Origin: Phycisphaerae bacterium
Lineage (GTDB): Bacteria; Planctomycetota; Phycisphaerae; UBA1845; UTPLA1
Direction of reading: 5' to 3'
Assembly (NCBI GenBank): GCA_019636475.1
Contig: JAHBXN010000006.1
Location: 1-64,000, forward strand
DNA: 64,000 nt
Shown here: in pieces, positions 1 to 9,418 of the stretch
Layout: every line of letters begins with the position of its first letter
How positions within the stretch are numbered: position 1 is the first letter of the stretch
The notes under the pieces: model-generated
Databases searched by the model: none
What the model was told of the DNA's origin: nothing
Seen by the model: the letters and a program-made list of their open reading frames with translations, nothing else
Program-made: the position numbers and the translations under genes

Positions 1-29
1 ATGTTCGTATTGGAGGTGGGGGCTGATCG

Positions 30-416
30 ATGCATGGCCTAATTCACAAGCTTGGCAGGCTATTCCGGGGTCGTCCTGGCCCCGTCACTCATCCGACACT
101 GTCGTGCGCAATCTCCGTCTGCGGGCTAATTGCAGAACGGTCTGCCGATTGGAGCCGGGATATCAGTGCCATCACGGTTCGAATCACGGAATTCGGTGCG
201 GAGCTTAAGTTGATGCGAGTGCCGCATCGGGATCCGGATCCGGATCGTTTCTGTCATGCATGTTGGAGAAAACTGATCCGCGAAATTGGTGCAGAGGGTG
301 GCGCCATTGCTCGCACCGTGGTGGTACGTTCTAAGCTGGCGGTAATGACGATTGTGTATGCAGGTGAGGATGAAGTCAGCGTGCTGGTCATTCCAGTGCG
401 AGGTAACCAACAATGA
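30..416 (+). CDS. Hypothetical protein (128 aa)
   Basis: I do not recognise this protein. It is soluble-looking, with no signal peptide or membrane segment. It carries two Cys in a C-x-A-C-W motif near residue 75 (FCHACW) and a C-terminal stretch of short hydrophobic strands. The start is supported by a strong GGAGGTGGGG ribosome site at about 12-21. The stop overlaps the start of the next gene in an ATGA arrangement (413-416), so the two are probably translationally coupled and act together. The upstream promoter may lie outside the window. Confidence 0.6.
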   Translation: MHGLIHKLGRLFRGRPGPVTHPTLSCAISVCGLIAERSADWSRDISAITVRITEFGAELKLMRVPHRDPDPDRFCHACWRKLIREIGAEGGAIARTVVVRSKLAVMTIVYAGEDEVSVLVIPVRGNQQ

Positions 417-1312
417 ACACAAAAAAAGTCGTCGCGCATTTCATTGTTTCGGTCTCGCTGCTTTGTGGTTTCACGGTGCAGTCTCTTCGAGCAGAGGGGA
501 ATTCTAAGCATGTCCTTATCTTCACCGATTTAACTCCGGGGGCGCTCCTGCAGGCGCGGACGGCATACCACGTCACCTTGGCGAATTGCGATACGCCCAA
601 CCTCGTCACGACTGCTGCCGAACTCGAGCAACAACTGAATCAATGCGTTTGGGATGACATTGTGATATCGATCCACTGGTCCTTCGACGAGCCTACTTTC
701 CTCGACAAGCTCAGGTGCTACGCGTCAGACCACGGGGCGACGTTGATCCAACTCCATGCATGGCATGACAACGATCGCTCGGTGCCCGCTGATGAGGCTG
801 TCTTCGCAACAACCGCCACGGCATATTGGCAATTCAATTCGACGAACTTGGGTTATTCGCTGTTCAAGACGGACAATCGTGAAGATCCACAAGTAGAGCC
901 AGGCTTGCTCTGGCCCAGCTTCGACCAGATTACGCCGATGGACCCGGTGGTCGAATCTTACGTGGTTTCGGCGCTCGCGTACGCCCTCGATCAGGACCTC
1001 GCGCCACCTGCAACAACACAGCCGTCTGAGACGATCCCCGATCCCCCCTGTGTGGCGATCGCCATGGGCAATTACTTCGTCGATTATGCCAAGTGCCTCC
1101 TGAATCGAGGCGAGATGGAAGGCAACTGCAACACGCTTCATGGGCAGAATGCCCAGGCGCCGAATGCCCCCAATCCCGAGAAGTATGCGAAGTGCATGAC
1201 CGACGCCACCGACACCTTCAAGAAGTGCTCCGAGTCGGCCCTCTCCCTCTACAACAGCCGTGTTAGCGTATGTCCAAAGGTACCAAAGCCGACCATTCAG
1301 CCGGCAGAGTGA
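413..1312 (+). CDS. Secreted Cys-rich hypothetical protein (299 aa)
   Basis: A clear Sec signal peptide (residues 1-27: KK, hydrophobic core, cleavage near LRA-EG) sends this protein out of the cytoplasm. The mature part has two halves. Residues about 30-200 read as alternating strands and helices. Residues about 215-290 form a helical Cys-rich tail with spaced Cys (CVAIAM, AKCLL, GNCNT, AKCMT, KKCSE, VCPK) that could form disulfides. A Thr/Pro linker separates them. Translation is probably coupled to the 128-aa gene by a 4-base overlap. I do not recognise the family and assign no function. Confidence 0.6.
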   Translation: MNTKKVVAHFIVSVSLLCGFTVQSLRAEGNSKHVLIFTDLTPGALLQARTAYHVTLANCDTPNLVTTAAELEQQLNQCVWDDIVISIHWSFDEPTFLDKLRCYASDHGATLIQLHAWHDNDRSVPADEAVFATTATAYWQFNSTNLGYSLFKTDNREDPQVEPGLLWPSFDQITPMDPVVESYVVSALAYALDQDLAPPATTQPSETIPDPPCVAIAMGNYFVDYAKCLLNRGEMEGNCNTLHGQNAQAPNAPNPEKYAKCMTDATDTFKKCSESALSLYNSRVSVCPKVPKPTIQPAE

Positions 1313-1947
1313 CAGTATGATGTCAGTTATGTCTGAGTTTCGAAATGGAAAGCCATTCTGTTAACACGCCCTGAGGGTGCGCGTTGGTAGCCAGGGATTT
1401 CAATCGCCGGCAACATTGATTCAATAAGTGGCTCCCGCCCGGAGGGCGAACGGGAGCTTGACTCGCAAACTTCGTCCACCCTACGGGCGGAGACCCAGCC
1501 GGTCAACAGGGTCGCAAAGCTGGGGAACGTCGGCTGCGTCATCACGAACGAAATCTCTTGCCAAAGCGAGGTGAACGACGATACAAGAGTCATCGCGAGC
1601 CTCCATGCTCGATCCGTTGGTCTCCATACACCCAACACATCGGCTCGGGCGGCGTGACGAGCACTGCGTCGTACCTTGCGGGCATGGGCTTTGACGATGG
1701 CACTGCGAACGGACCGTTCCATTACATCATCGATTGATTGTTCGATGCACGCCACCAGTCAAACGTGGCTGGGGCGCAATCGCTCACTCGCAGGATGAAC
1801 AATCTCATCGTTTGCCGCGTGCGCGGCACCTTCGCGAAGCAGTGCGTGACATCAGTTCAATATGGACAAAGTTGGGATGACCGTCTCATGCCCAACGGGC
1901 AGCGTGGTTTCGTCAGATTCGGAAATGCGAACCGGCCCGGTGATTCC
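1313..1947. other. Intergenic region with decayed sequence
   Basis: This 635-bp stretch lies between the secreted protein and the end of clpX. The only recognisable content is a short transposase-like fragment on the minus strand (1480-1596). The open frames around it are not gene-like: composition is mixed and there is no ribosome site. I read it as a spot where a mobile element once inserted and has mostly eroded. Confidence 0.5.
1480..1596 (-). pseudogene. Probable N-terminal fragment of a DDE transposase
   Basis: Translating the minus strand from the ATG at 1596 gives about 39 residues (MTLVSSFTSL..., then FVMTQPTF, SFATLLTGW, ending SARR). From memory these resemble the N-terminus of IS701-like/DDE-superfamily transposases common in planctomycetes. 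After SARR the frame continues into unrelated Ser/Arg-rich sequence, and no DDE catalytic domain follows, so this would be a truncated remnant. A longer open frame extends upstream to 1755 but has no resemblance to the family. The call rests on recognition of a short motif only. Confidence 0.4.
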
Positions 1948-3291
1948 CTACGCCGATTCCTTCCGCCGAGACTCGCGAACCGGCACGGCCTTCTCCTCGC
2001 CGCGCACAACGGCATCGGTAATCACATACCGGCCCTTGCGCTCCGGCTCCGGCAGATGGAACATGATCTCGAGCATGAAATCCTCGACAACGCCTCGAAG
2101 CGCCCGCGCGCCCGTATCGCGTTGCAGGGCCCGCCGTGCCAGCTCATGAAGCGCCGCGTCCGTGAATTCCAGCTCGCTGCCCGAAATCTCAAAGAGCTTC
2201 TGATACTGACGAATAAGCGCGTTCTTCGGCTCCGTCAGTACGCGAACCAGCGAAGACTCATCCAGCGGTCCGAGCGTCGCCATGGCCGGCAGGCGGCCGA
2301 CAAACTCGGGAATCATGCCGAACTCAATCAGGTCCTCCGGCCGCGCCTGCGCGAGAATCGCGCTCCGCGCATCCGCCGAATCGTCGCCGCTCAGCTCGCT
2401 TGCGAATCCGATGGCCTTCCGACCGATTCGGCGCTTGATGATCTCTTCCAATCCCGAAAACGTTCCGCCGCAGATGAACAATATCTGCGTCGTGTCCATC
2501 TGAATGTACTGCTGCTCCGGATGCTTGCGTCCGCCCTGCGGAGGAATATTGGAGACGGTGCCCTCAAGCATCTTCAGCAACGCCTGCTGAACACCCTCGC
2601 CCGAAACATCGCGCGTGATGCTGACGTTGCCCGCGCTCCGTGCGATCTTGTCGATCTCATCGATATAGATGATGCCGCGCTGAGCGGTCTCCAGATCGAA
2701 GTCCGCGACCTGCAAAAGCCGCAACAACACATTCTCGACGTCCTCACCGACATAGCCCGCTTCCGTCAGCGTCGTCGCGTCGCCGATCGCGATCGGCACA
2801 TCAAGCACCTTCGCGAGCGTTCGCGCAAGCAGCGTCTTGCCGCTTCCCGTCGGCCCCAGGAGCAGAATGTTGCTCTTCTCAATCTCGATGTCATCCGGCT
2901 CACTTCGATCGGAATACGTCAAACGCTGATAATGGTTGTAAACCGCGACCGACAGCGTCTTCTTCGCGTGATCCTGGCCGACGACGTATCGATCGAGATA
3001 TTCCTTGATTTCGCGAGGCGACGGAATTTTGTTGAACAAAGGCTTCAGCCCGCCGGCCTTGCGCTTCTCCTGTTGAATGATATTGTGGCACAAGTCCACG
3101 CAATTCGAGCAGATGAACGCATCGTTCGGCCCCTCAACCATCGGGCCGACTTCGCGATGCGTCTTGCCGCAAAAGCTGCACTCGCTTGCACGCTTCCGCT
3201 GCTTGCCCAGATCGTCCGAGCCGCCACCGCCACGCGATCCGCCTCGCCCGGGAGGGCCTCCGCCTGTTCCACCTTTGTTTCCGTTCGACAA
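1948..3291 (-). CDS. clpX: ATP-dependent Clp protease ATP-binding subunit ClpX
   Basis: ClpX is a hexameric AAA+ unfoldase that recognises substrates and threads them into the ClpP peptidase. All hallmarks are visible: an N-terminal C4 zinc-binding domain (C38, C41, C61, C64), Walker A GPTGSGKT at 146-153, pore loop GYVG at 180-183, Walker B IYIDEID at 208-214, the IGF loop that docks on ClpP at 294-296, and the sensor-2 region GARALRG. At 447 aa it is slightly longer than usual because of a Gly/Arg/Ser-rich N-terminal leader of about 30 residues. The start codon is TTG; the next in-frame ATG lies inside the zinc domain, so TTG is preferred. No clpP or tig gene is adjacent. Confidence 0.97.
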   Translation of the reverse strand: MSNGNKGGTGGGPPGRGGSRGGGGSDDLGKQRKRASECSFCGKTHREVGPMVEGPNDAFICSNCVDLCHNIIQQEKRKAGGLKPLFNKIPSPREIKEYLDRYVVGQDHAKKTLSVAVYNHYQRLTYSDRSEPDDIEIEKSNILLLGPTGSGKTLLARTLAKVLDVPIAIGDATTLTEAGYVGEDVENVLLRLLQVADFDLETAQRGIIYIDEIDKIARSAGNVSITRDVSGEGVQQALLKMLEGTVSNIPPQGGRKHPEQQYIQMDTTQILFICGGTFSGLEEIIKRRIGRKAIGFASELSGDDSADARSAILAQARPEDLIEFGMIPEFVGRLPAMATLGPLDESSLVRVLTEPKNALIRQYQKLFEISGSELEFTDAALHELARRALQRDTGARALRGVVEDFMLEIMFHLPEPERKGRYVITDAVVRGEEKAVPVRESRRKESA

Positions 3292-3484
3292 GTGAGCGTA
3301 CCTCGTTGGGTCAGTGGTTCCGTCCGGCCAACTGCCTGACCGCTATCCGAACCTATTCTAGCAAACAACCAATTCAAATGCCGCACGCAAGATATCGACG
3401 CCGCGACCACATCTCCTTAATCGCAAACCGCTTAGGCGTCACTCGCGCGAAGACTGCGTCCAAGGCCACGCCGAATCAAAGCCG

Positions 3485-3751
3485 TCACCCCGCATTTTCC
3501 GCGCCTTGCTGCTTCGACGTCGGAAATCGGTCAATCATCGCTCGGCGAAGTGCTTGAAACTCGGCCTCGGAAATCTCCCCCGCATCACGAAGCTCGCGCA
3601 ATTGCTGCAGCGTAAGCCCGTCCTCGACCGCCGACGACGTCGTCCCCCAGATCGACCGCCGCAGAAACCAAAGACCCACGCCGAGAACGACGATTAACGC
3701 GACGAGAACGACGCACCAGAACAGGACGTCCCCCGAGCCCGTTTTCGCCAT
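3485..3751 (-). CDS. Small SHOCT-like membrane protein (88 aa)
   Basis: One transmembrane helix (about residues 10-30) is followed by a short linker and a C-terminal segment (LTLQQLRELRDAGEISEAEF) that matches the SHOCT pattern: a short amphipathic helix, the D/A-G-x-I/L-S/T-x-x-E-F turn, and a second helix. SHOCT segments are thought to mediate oligomerisation, but the function here is unknown. It lies 9 bp after the upstream surface-protein gene on the same strand, so the two are probably cotranscribed. A GTG two codons upstream (3757) is an alternative start. Confidence 0.65.
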   Translation of the reverse strand: MAKTGSGDVLFWCVVLVALIVVLGVGLWFLRRSIWGTTSSAVEDGLTLQQLRELRDAGEISEAEFQALRRAMIDRFPTSKQQGAENAG

Positions 3752-3760
3752 CAACACGAA

Positions 3761-4879
3761 TCAGAAGCCCCGTTTCATGCCCACCACGCATCGGCTGTTC
3801 CGGCGGCGCACACGAAATGCGGCAGTCAAGAAACAGAACATCCCGATCGCAAACGATTCCATCCCCACAGCCCCGCACAACGACGGCAGCAAAGAGCCGA
3901 TTCCGCCCTCATACCGGACCCCCGTCGTATCCACGCGCCCGGCGATCGCTTTCGCCAGACGCGCCCCGCGATCATCCCGCGCGACCTTCTGCATCACCGT
4001 CGGCAGGTTGACCTGCGGCAGACCGAACACCGCGCTCGCACCCACGCCGTCCGGCAACGTCCGAGCCTCGCACGAAACCTTCAACTCCAACTCAAACGGG
4101 AGATTCACATCAAATGAATACTCATACGGCAACTCGACCCCCGCAAACAAAACCGCCTGAACCACCGGAAGCTCCGAAACCACGCCCGAAAAGTCCACAA
4201 CCGGAAGCAGAGCGCCCTGAAAGCTCCCGGTCGCCCGCGTCAATGAAACCGTTCCGTTCGAACCGCCGCCGAGAACCACTTCACCTTCCATCAATGTCGT
4301 GGGCAATCGCCCGAACTGCCGGCGCTCCACCAGCACATTCAATTTCACTTCCGCACCGGTCAGATTCCGCGTCGGCTCGCGCGACGTGATGAACATCACT
4401 CCCGACAAAACCACCCGGCTACGGCCGCGATTCGACGCACCGAAAGTCAACGTATCCGTTCCGGCATCCTGCGGCCGGACGATAATCGTCCGCGTCTCCG
4501 TCGCCTCGCCCCGCAGGAACCAGCTCGTGCCGCCATCCTCCGCAAACGCCGCCAGGTCCATCCCGACATCATTCGGGACGCCGATGCCCGTGAAGTTCGG
4601 CTGCTGAAAGAGTGACAGCACCGAGCCCGACGCCGTCAGTTCCTCGCCGATGTAACGATCGACCTGGGCAACCGACAACGCCGGCGGCTCCGGCTTCGTC
4701 AGTGGGACCAGAATCTGCGCGAAGTCGCTCTGAACCGGCAAGATTCCGTCAAACTGGATCACGGTTGCCGTTGACGAACCCGTGACGCCAATGACCTCAC
4801 CCAGCGCTGATCGCGCGAACGCAAGACTTACGCCGACGAAGACCAGCCAGATACGCACACCGCCAAGATGCAAAGCCAT
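3761..4879 (-). CDS. Secreted surface protein with C-terminal hydrophobic anchor (372 aa)
   Basis: The chosen ATG (4879) has a GAGAGGG ribosome site about 8 bp upstream and begins a clear signal peptide (cleavage near ARSALG-EV). The mature part is rich in Thr, Ser, Gly and Val with a beta-strand pattern. Near the C-terminus a hydrophobic segment (GMESFAIGMFCFLTAAF) is followed by RVRRR. This resembles PEP-CTERM-like sorting tails, although the tripeptide before the helix is not a clean PEP. No enzyme motif is recognised. An in-frame start 14 codons upstream (4921) would add an Arg/Ser-rich leader that does not suit a signal peptide. Confidence 0.6.
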   Translation of the reverse strand: MALHLGGVRIWLVFVGVSLAFARSALGEVIGVTGSSTATVIQFDGILPVQSDFAQILVPLTKPEPPALSVAQVDRYIGEELTASGSVLSLFQQPNFTGIGVPNDVGMDLAAFAEDGGTSWFLRGEATETRTIIVRPQDAGTDTLTFGASNRGRSRVVLSGVMFITSREPTRNLTGAEVKLNVLVERRQFGRLPTTLMEGEVVLGGGSNGTVSLTRATGSFQGALLPVVDFSGVVSELPVVQAVLFAGVELPYEYSFDVNLPFELELKVSCEARTLPDGVGASAVFGLPQVNLPTVMQKVARDDRGARLAKAIAGRVDTTGVRYEGGIGSLLPSLCGAVGMESFAIGMFCFLTAAFRVRRRNSRCVVGMKRGF

Positions 4880-5263
4880 GGCGACGACCCTCTCATAAGA
4901 TCGCGAGGAACTCCGGCACATCCGCCGGAGCTTCGACCCTGCCCAATTTCAACCAACAATTGCGACGGGCCGGCGGACTATCTCCGATAGGGCCCTTAAG
5001 ACCGTTGGGTCCCGGCCACCGCGGAGCAGCGAACTACAGACTCTACACTTTATACCGATACCAACGATTCGCCAAACCGCCGGCCAAACCGGATCCGCTC
5101 CAACTCCCCGCGTGACCGCATAACGCACCCGCTCACCGGAGCACCCCATTTTACGACCCACCCTGAAGTTCCGCTGGCCAATAACCGATATGCCCCCGTG
5201 GAGGCCGCACGCTCATCGAGCGACTGGCCGACGGAACCGGCCGATCACCACTGGGAGCCCGCC
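4880..5263. promoter_or_regulatory. Divergent intergenic region
   Basis: This gap separates a minus-strand surface-protein gene from a plus-strand lipoprotein gene, so it must hold at least one promoter in each direction. A TATAAA-like -10 box is readable on the minus strand near 5048-5053. I find no convincing coding frame. The short open frames have no ribosome site or recognisable protein. Confidence 0.4.
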
Positions 5264-5890
5264 ATGAAGCCTTTCAGCCACGCAAAAACTGCCGCGATCA
5301 CCTTTGCCGTCATCATTCTGCCGACCGGCATTGCGGCCTGCGACGCGGTAGCCGGCCTGCTCCAGACGCGATCCACCCAGCTCATTATCGTCAATGAAAC
5401 GGCCTTCGCCGCCTCCCCCGAAATTCGAACCAGCAGGAGTCGAAACCTGCTGGAAGACGGCTTCAACACCGGTACGCTGATCACCGGATTGGGCGATAAC
5501 GGCGTGGTCGGACCCAACCAGACGATCACGATCCGGCTCAGTTGCTCCGAACTCGAAACGATCGCTATCGACGGCGCGCGATTCCGCGATGCCACCTTCG
5601 GATTCCCGCTCGGCGACACGAACAAGCGACGATCGCTCCGACGCGACGTGGATTTCGATTGCGGTGATGCGATACGGGTCCGGCTGACCGGCTCGCTCTT
5701 CAACTACGACGTCGCGGTCAGCGTCGAGCAGGGCGCCGACGATGGATCCCCATTCAGCGGACTCTTCGGCTCGAATGACAACGTGGCCGACAACGGTTTC
5801 GACCTCTTCGGCAACTCAAATAGCAGCAATCAACCCCGGCGCGACTCGGACGACGAAATCGCCGACCTGCTCGACTCCCTCTTCAATTGA
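5264..5890 (+). CDS. Lipoprotein of unknown function (208 aa)
   Basis: The start at 5264 is preferred over the longer open frame because GGGAG sits 9 bp upstream and the signal peptide begins here. It ends in a lipobox (PTGIAAC, Cys at about residue 26), so Lnt and the lipoprotein pathway probably process it. The mature part has two Cys (RLSC and DFDC), and the C-terminus is low complexity, rich in Asn, Ser and Asp. The family is not recognised. It has the same general design as the lipoprotein at 12450-13397: lipobox, beta-rich core and Asn-rich segment. Confidence 0.6.
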   Translation: MKPFSHAKTAAITFAVIILPTGIAACDAVAGLLQTRSTQLIIVNETAFAASPEIRTSRSRNLLEDGFNTGTLITGLGDNGVVGPNQTITIRLSCSELETIAIDGARFRDATFGFPLGDTNKRRSLRRDVDFDCGDAIRVRLTGSLFNYDVAVSVEQGADDGSPFSGLFGSNDNVADNGFDLFGNSNSSNQPRRDSDDEIADLLDSLFN

Positions 5891-5955
5891 AGCAAGGGCA
5901 CTCTCCGATGCGACCGCGCGAATAGATGACACGCGCGTGTCGCTGGCCCCATCAA

Positions 5956-7212
5956 TCAGGGTCTGACGCTCTTCATCCAGCTCTTCCACTTCTTTTCCCA
6001 CTTTTTGTCGGCCTTGCCGAAACACTTCTCAAAAAGCTCCAGTTCCTCTTCGGGCGAAGTCTTGTATCCCTTCGGTCGCTTCAGGATCAGTTCAACGTAC
6101 GCCTTCGTTTCTTTCCGCTTCACCCGAACCAGATAATGCGCCAATGCCCAACTCTGGGGATATGCCAGCCCGCCGGCATCACCGCGCATGAAGGGTTCCG
6201 CGGTCGAGACGAAATCCTTCAAGGGAATCAGGCGGTCCGCGTCCGCCACCGCCTGGTAGTTCTTGAGCCGCTCCCGATTCACCAGCCCCATGTTGCCGGC
6301 GCCGCCTTCGCTGACCGGCTCAAAGAGCTGCGCGATACCCTCCGCGAACCATCGCGGATTGGCGACAAACTCCTTCGGATTGTGAAACCCGATATTCCAC
6401 AGAACCTGGTGGGCCACCTCGTGCTGAAGTGTCTCTTCAGTGACACCTCCGCCGAAACTGTCCGTGCGATTGATGATTCTCCGTGCGTCGTTCATCTGAG
6501 ACTGGAGACTCTTGCGAGCCGCCGCGTCTTTCGAATCGCGAAATTGCTTCCCCAGATCGGCCAGCCGCTTCTCCGCGTCCTCCCTCGCCCGCTTGAATTC
6601 CGGCGTATTTCGGAAATTGTAGAAGTATGAGTAGTTATTCTTCGGAAGATAGAACCCCGTGTTGTTCGGATCCGGCTTGCCCGCGCCAAGGCTCTCCTTC
6701 ATTTTTCCGTAATCCGCGAACTCGTTGAAGAAATACGCGATCATCTTCCGCTCAGGAATCAGCACCTCAATCCCAAGGCTCAGACAAAACTTCCCGCATC
6801 CACGATACGTTCGCTCGATCGCATGACTGAAGGCCGCAAGATCCTCCTCGTTCGTGTCATACAATATGGAATAATGCGGCGTCCGCTTGACCTTGAATCC
6901 CGCGCCAAGCTCCTTGAGCAGCTTCTTCTCAAGCTTCTCGTCGGCCGGCACCGGAGACATGTCCATCTTGTTGCCGACCGAGATCGTCTTCCGATCGCTC
7001 GACTTGGATTTACCCCCAGACTTCGAAGCGCCGTCCTTCTTCCCGGTCTTGGAAGACTCATCCTTCGATTGCTTCTTGGTGGTCGCGCCACCCTCCTCAT
7101 CATCCGCGCGAACCACCCCGGCGGACGGCCCCACGACCAGTGCAGCCCCGGCCAACATGACTGCCACAATAACCATCAAGGCCGCAAACCAGCGCTTGTA
7201 TGATCCGTTCAT
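5956..7212 (-). CDS. DUF1570-type secreted metallopeptidase (418 aa)
   Basis: The protein begins with a signal peptide (RWFAALMVIVAVMLAGAAL, cleavage near VRA-DD) and then a Lys/Ser-rich linker (about 40-80) before the folded part. The zinc-site signature HEVAH lies in TLQHEVAHQVLWN, followed by an AEGIAQLFEP segment carrying a plausible third ligand Glu. This layout matches the DUF1570/gluzincin-like proteins expanded in planctomycetes, whose substrates are unknown. ATG 7212 is chosen because AAGGGG lies 10 bp upstream and the signal peptide starts there; the frame stays open 125 codons further but looks non-coding. It lies downstream of the cytochrome maturation genes. Confidence 0.75.
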   Translation of the reverse strand: MNGSYKRWFAALMVIVAVMLAGAALVVGPSAGVVRADDEEGGATTKKQSKDESSKTGKKDGASKSGGKSKSSDRKTISVGNKMDMSPVPADEKLEKKLLKELGAGFKVKRTPHYSILYDTNEEDLAAFSHAIERTYRGCGKFCLSLGIEVLIPERKMIAYFFNEFADYGKMKESLGAGKPDPNNTGFYLPKNNYSYFYNFRNTPEFKRAREDAEKRLADLGKQFRDSKDAAARKSLQSQMNDARRIINRTDSFGGGVTEETLQHEVAHQVLWNIGFHNPKEFVANPRWFAEGIAQLFEPVSEGGAGNMGLVNRERLKNYQAVADADRLIPLKDFVSTAEPFMRGDAGGLAYPQSWALAHYLVRVKRKETKAYVELILKRPKGYKTSPEEELELFEKCFGKADKKWEKKWKSWMKSVRP

Positions 7213-7382
7213 TACAGGCCCCTTTCCGAAACCACACGCACGGCACACCCGAGAGCCGCCACCATATTCTATCGATTCCACCCGTCCGACTGAACCCGAT
7301 CCCCTCGCCGGAAAGGCCTCGACCCGTCGCCGGATGCGAAGTACGCCAGAATTCACGCCGCAATGCCCCCGCCCGCGGCCCG

Positions 7383-9365
7383 TTATGCGTAGCTGTGCAG
7401 CCCCACAATATAGAAATTCACGACCCACCAGTTGAACTGCATCGCCGCAAACCCCAGAACACTCAGCACGCTCGTCCAGAGAGCACGGCGCTTCGTCACG
7501 AATCGAACGTGAATCAGAACCGCATACACAAGCCAGGTGTTCAGCGCGAACACCTCCTTCGGATCCCATCCCCAGGGCCGCCCCCACGAATAATCCGCCC
7601 AGATCGCACCCAGCACAATGCCCACGAACAACGCCACCATCGATGTGTAGATCAGCACCCGCTGAGCAAGGTCAAATTCCTCCAGCACGTCCCGGCCGAC
7701 CGGAAAATCCGCCGGCGAAATCGACGCGATCCGGCCGTTCCCCGTCGAGCCGCCGAATACGCCGAACAGGCCCAGCGACAGCAGGGAACAACCCGCCATC
7801 GACAGAATCAACGTGCCGATGAACTGCCACACAAGCAGAACATCCTCGTCCACAACGCCCATCAGGCCGAACAGGCGTGACGAGATGGATGACGCCGTAT
7901 CGAAAAATCCGCCATATGCGCCGAACAGGCAGGCAACCGCGCCAATCTGCGCTCCGATCGTCACACGGGCCAGCGCACTGCGATCCCGCCAGGCCGAAAC
8001 GACCAGATAGCAGTTCGCCGCGGCATATGCCAGAGTAATGACACCATAACTCGCAATGATCAGCACCGTATGAATCCGCAGCATGATGTCATCCAGAATC
8101 GGCATCATCGTCTGCAGATTGTTGTTCACCTGGTCGGGAAGAAGTTCCGGCAGCGCCAGCGCGAAGAACCCGAGAAATGCAGACCCCAGCAGATACACCC
8201 GCTTCCGGGTGAACAACTCCAGCAAAAACCCCAGCAGCGACGCCATCCACGCGCTCGACACGACCGCCTCGTACATGTTCGCCACGGGCACACGGCCCAC
8301 AACCTCCCATCGCATCCACAGGTCATAGCCGTGCAGCCCCAGCGCCACCGCAAGCAGCGATACGCCGATCAGCCGAGCCCATCGATATCGCGTCGCCACC
8401 GCAAAGATCGATACGAAGAACGCGACGATATAAACGCCCCATCCCTTCTTGATCAGTTCATATCGACGGTACTTCAATTCCGCCTCGCGCGCCGACATCG
8501 GCGGATAAACGCCTGCCGGCGCGAGCGTCGGCAGAAGTTGCGACAGCTTTGAAATGCCTTCGTTGATCCCCCCCAGATCCCGGTTCAACCAGGCCAGCCC
8601 GAAGTTCCGATACGCCTCCACGATAGGACGCGCCTGCTCCAACGAAATGCCCGCCTTCGCCCGACCCTCCGCGTTCAGCAGCGTCTCAACCGGAATCCAT
8701 GGAGTCTCTCGCGCTCCATTCGGACACGGAACGATCGTGAACATCGATGGCAGCCGCTCGTAGGTGAACCGAGCCGTACCCAGACGCCCCATCGCTTTGT
8801 TCTTCATGACTTCGCCCGACAATTCCTGCAACCGCTGCGAGACGGCGGGCGACGTGAAAAAGTCGTAACTGATGCGCTTCGATTTGAGAATCTGCCGGCG
8901 CTGACCATCCGAGACCTCGATCGGGTACTTCGTGAGATCACGCAACACCCCGAGGTCTTTGACGTAGAGCACCGGCTGATCGTGATACGCACCGACGTTG
9001 AACAGCAGTTCCATCGCCGCCACAACCGGATCCAGTCCCTCAAAGTCGCCCGGCCCGTAGATCGCCTGGACCACCTTGCGAGACCACGAGTCGACCGTCG
9101 AGTACCGCCAGCTGTTGTTGTCCAGCATCGGCAGAAGGCCCAGCGCTCGAACATCGACCCGATCCTGAATCGCTCGAAGCGATGCGGCCGGGTCCGATGA
9201 TTGCGTCGCCGCTGTCGAAGAGGACGCACCTTCCGTCGAACCCTCCGCCCCCGCAGCGGGCCCGGCCATCCGGGCAAACCCCACCGCCAGCACGCACACC
9301 AACAGGCCGCGGGCTCCGTGAGCCCGCCGTCGCCCGAACTGTCGTGTCCCTTGCGTATTATTCAT
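7383..9365 (-). CDS. ccsA: Cytochrome c biogenesis protein CcsA (System II), extended
   Basis: CcsA (ResC) handles haem for covalent attachment to apocytochrome c outside the membrane, working with ResB/Ccs1. The C-terminal half has many transmembrane helices and the haem-binding tryptophan motif (SWGRPWGWDPKE), plus conserved His in HGYDLW, HTVLIIASY and HVRFV. The N-terminal ~300 residues form a secreted extension after a signal-like helix. It contains a segment (SWRYSTVDSWSRKV) resembling the extra domain of Bacteroidetes and planctomycete CcsA proteins. Length is 660 aa, against about 320 for plain CcsA. It follows resB by 53 bp, so the two are probably one operon. The start at 9365 avoids overlapping resB; the frame is open further upstream. 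Confidence 0.88.
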   Translation of the reverse strand: MNNTQGTRQFGRRRAHGARGLLVCVLAVGFARMAGPAAGAEGSTEGASSSTAATQSSDPAASLRAIQDRVDVRALGLLPMLDNNSWRYSTVDSWSRKVVQAIYGPGDFEGLDPVVAAMELLFNVGAYHDQPVLYVKDLGVLRDLTKYPIEVSDGQRRQILKSKRISYDFFTSPAVSQRLQELSGEVMKNKAMGRLGTARFTYERLPSMFTIVPCPNGARETPWIPVETLLNAEGRAKAGISLEQARPIVEAYRNFGLAWLNRDLGGINEGISKLSQLLPTLAPAGVYPPMSAREAELKYRRYELIKKGWGVYIVAFFVSIFAVATRYRWARLIGVSLLAVALGLHGYDLWMRWEVVGRVPVANMYEAVVSSAWMASLLGFLLELFTRKRVYLLGSAFLGFFALALPELLPDQVNNNLQTMMPILDDIMLRIHTVLIIASYGVITLAYAAANCYLVVSAWRDRSALARVTIGAQIGAVACLFGAYGGFFDTASSISSRLFGLMGVVDEDVLLVWQFIGTLILSMAGCSLLSLGLFGVFGGSTGNGRIASISPADFPVGRDVLEEFDLAQRVLIYTSMVALFVGIVLGAIWADYSWGRPWGWDPKEVFALNTWLVYAVLIHVRFVTKRRALWTSVLSVLGFAAMQFNWWVVNFYIVGLHSYA

Positions 9366-9418
9366 GGCTATTCCCGTTCGACATGGATTCCAACGCATCG
9401 AGCCCGAAAACCCTCCGC

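Noticed and set aside
160-205. GGTTCGAATC, like a tRNA T-loop
   Set aside because: Flanking bases do not pair into a T stem, no other tRNA arms are visible, and it lies inside a coding frame.
1738-3339. Long open frame on the plus strand (533 aa)
   Set aside because: It is antisense to clpX, is Arg/Leu-rich and matches no family.
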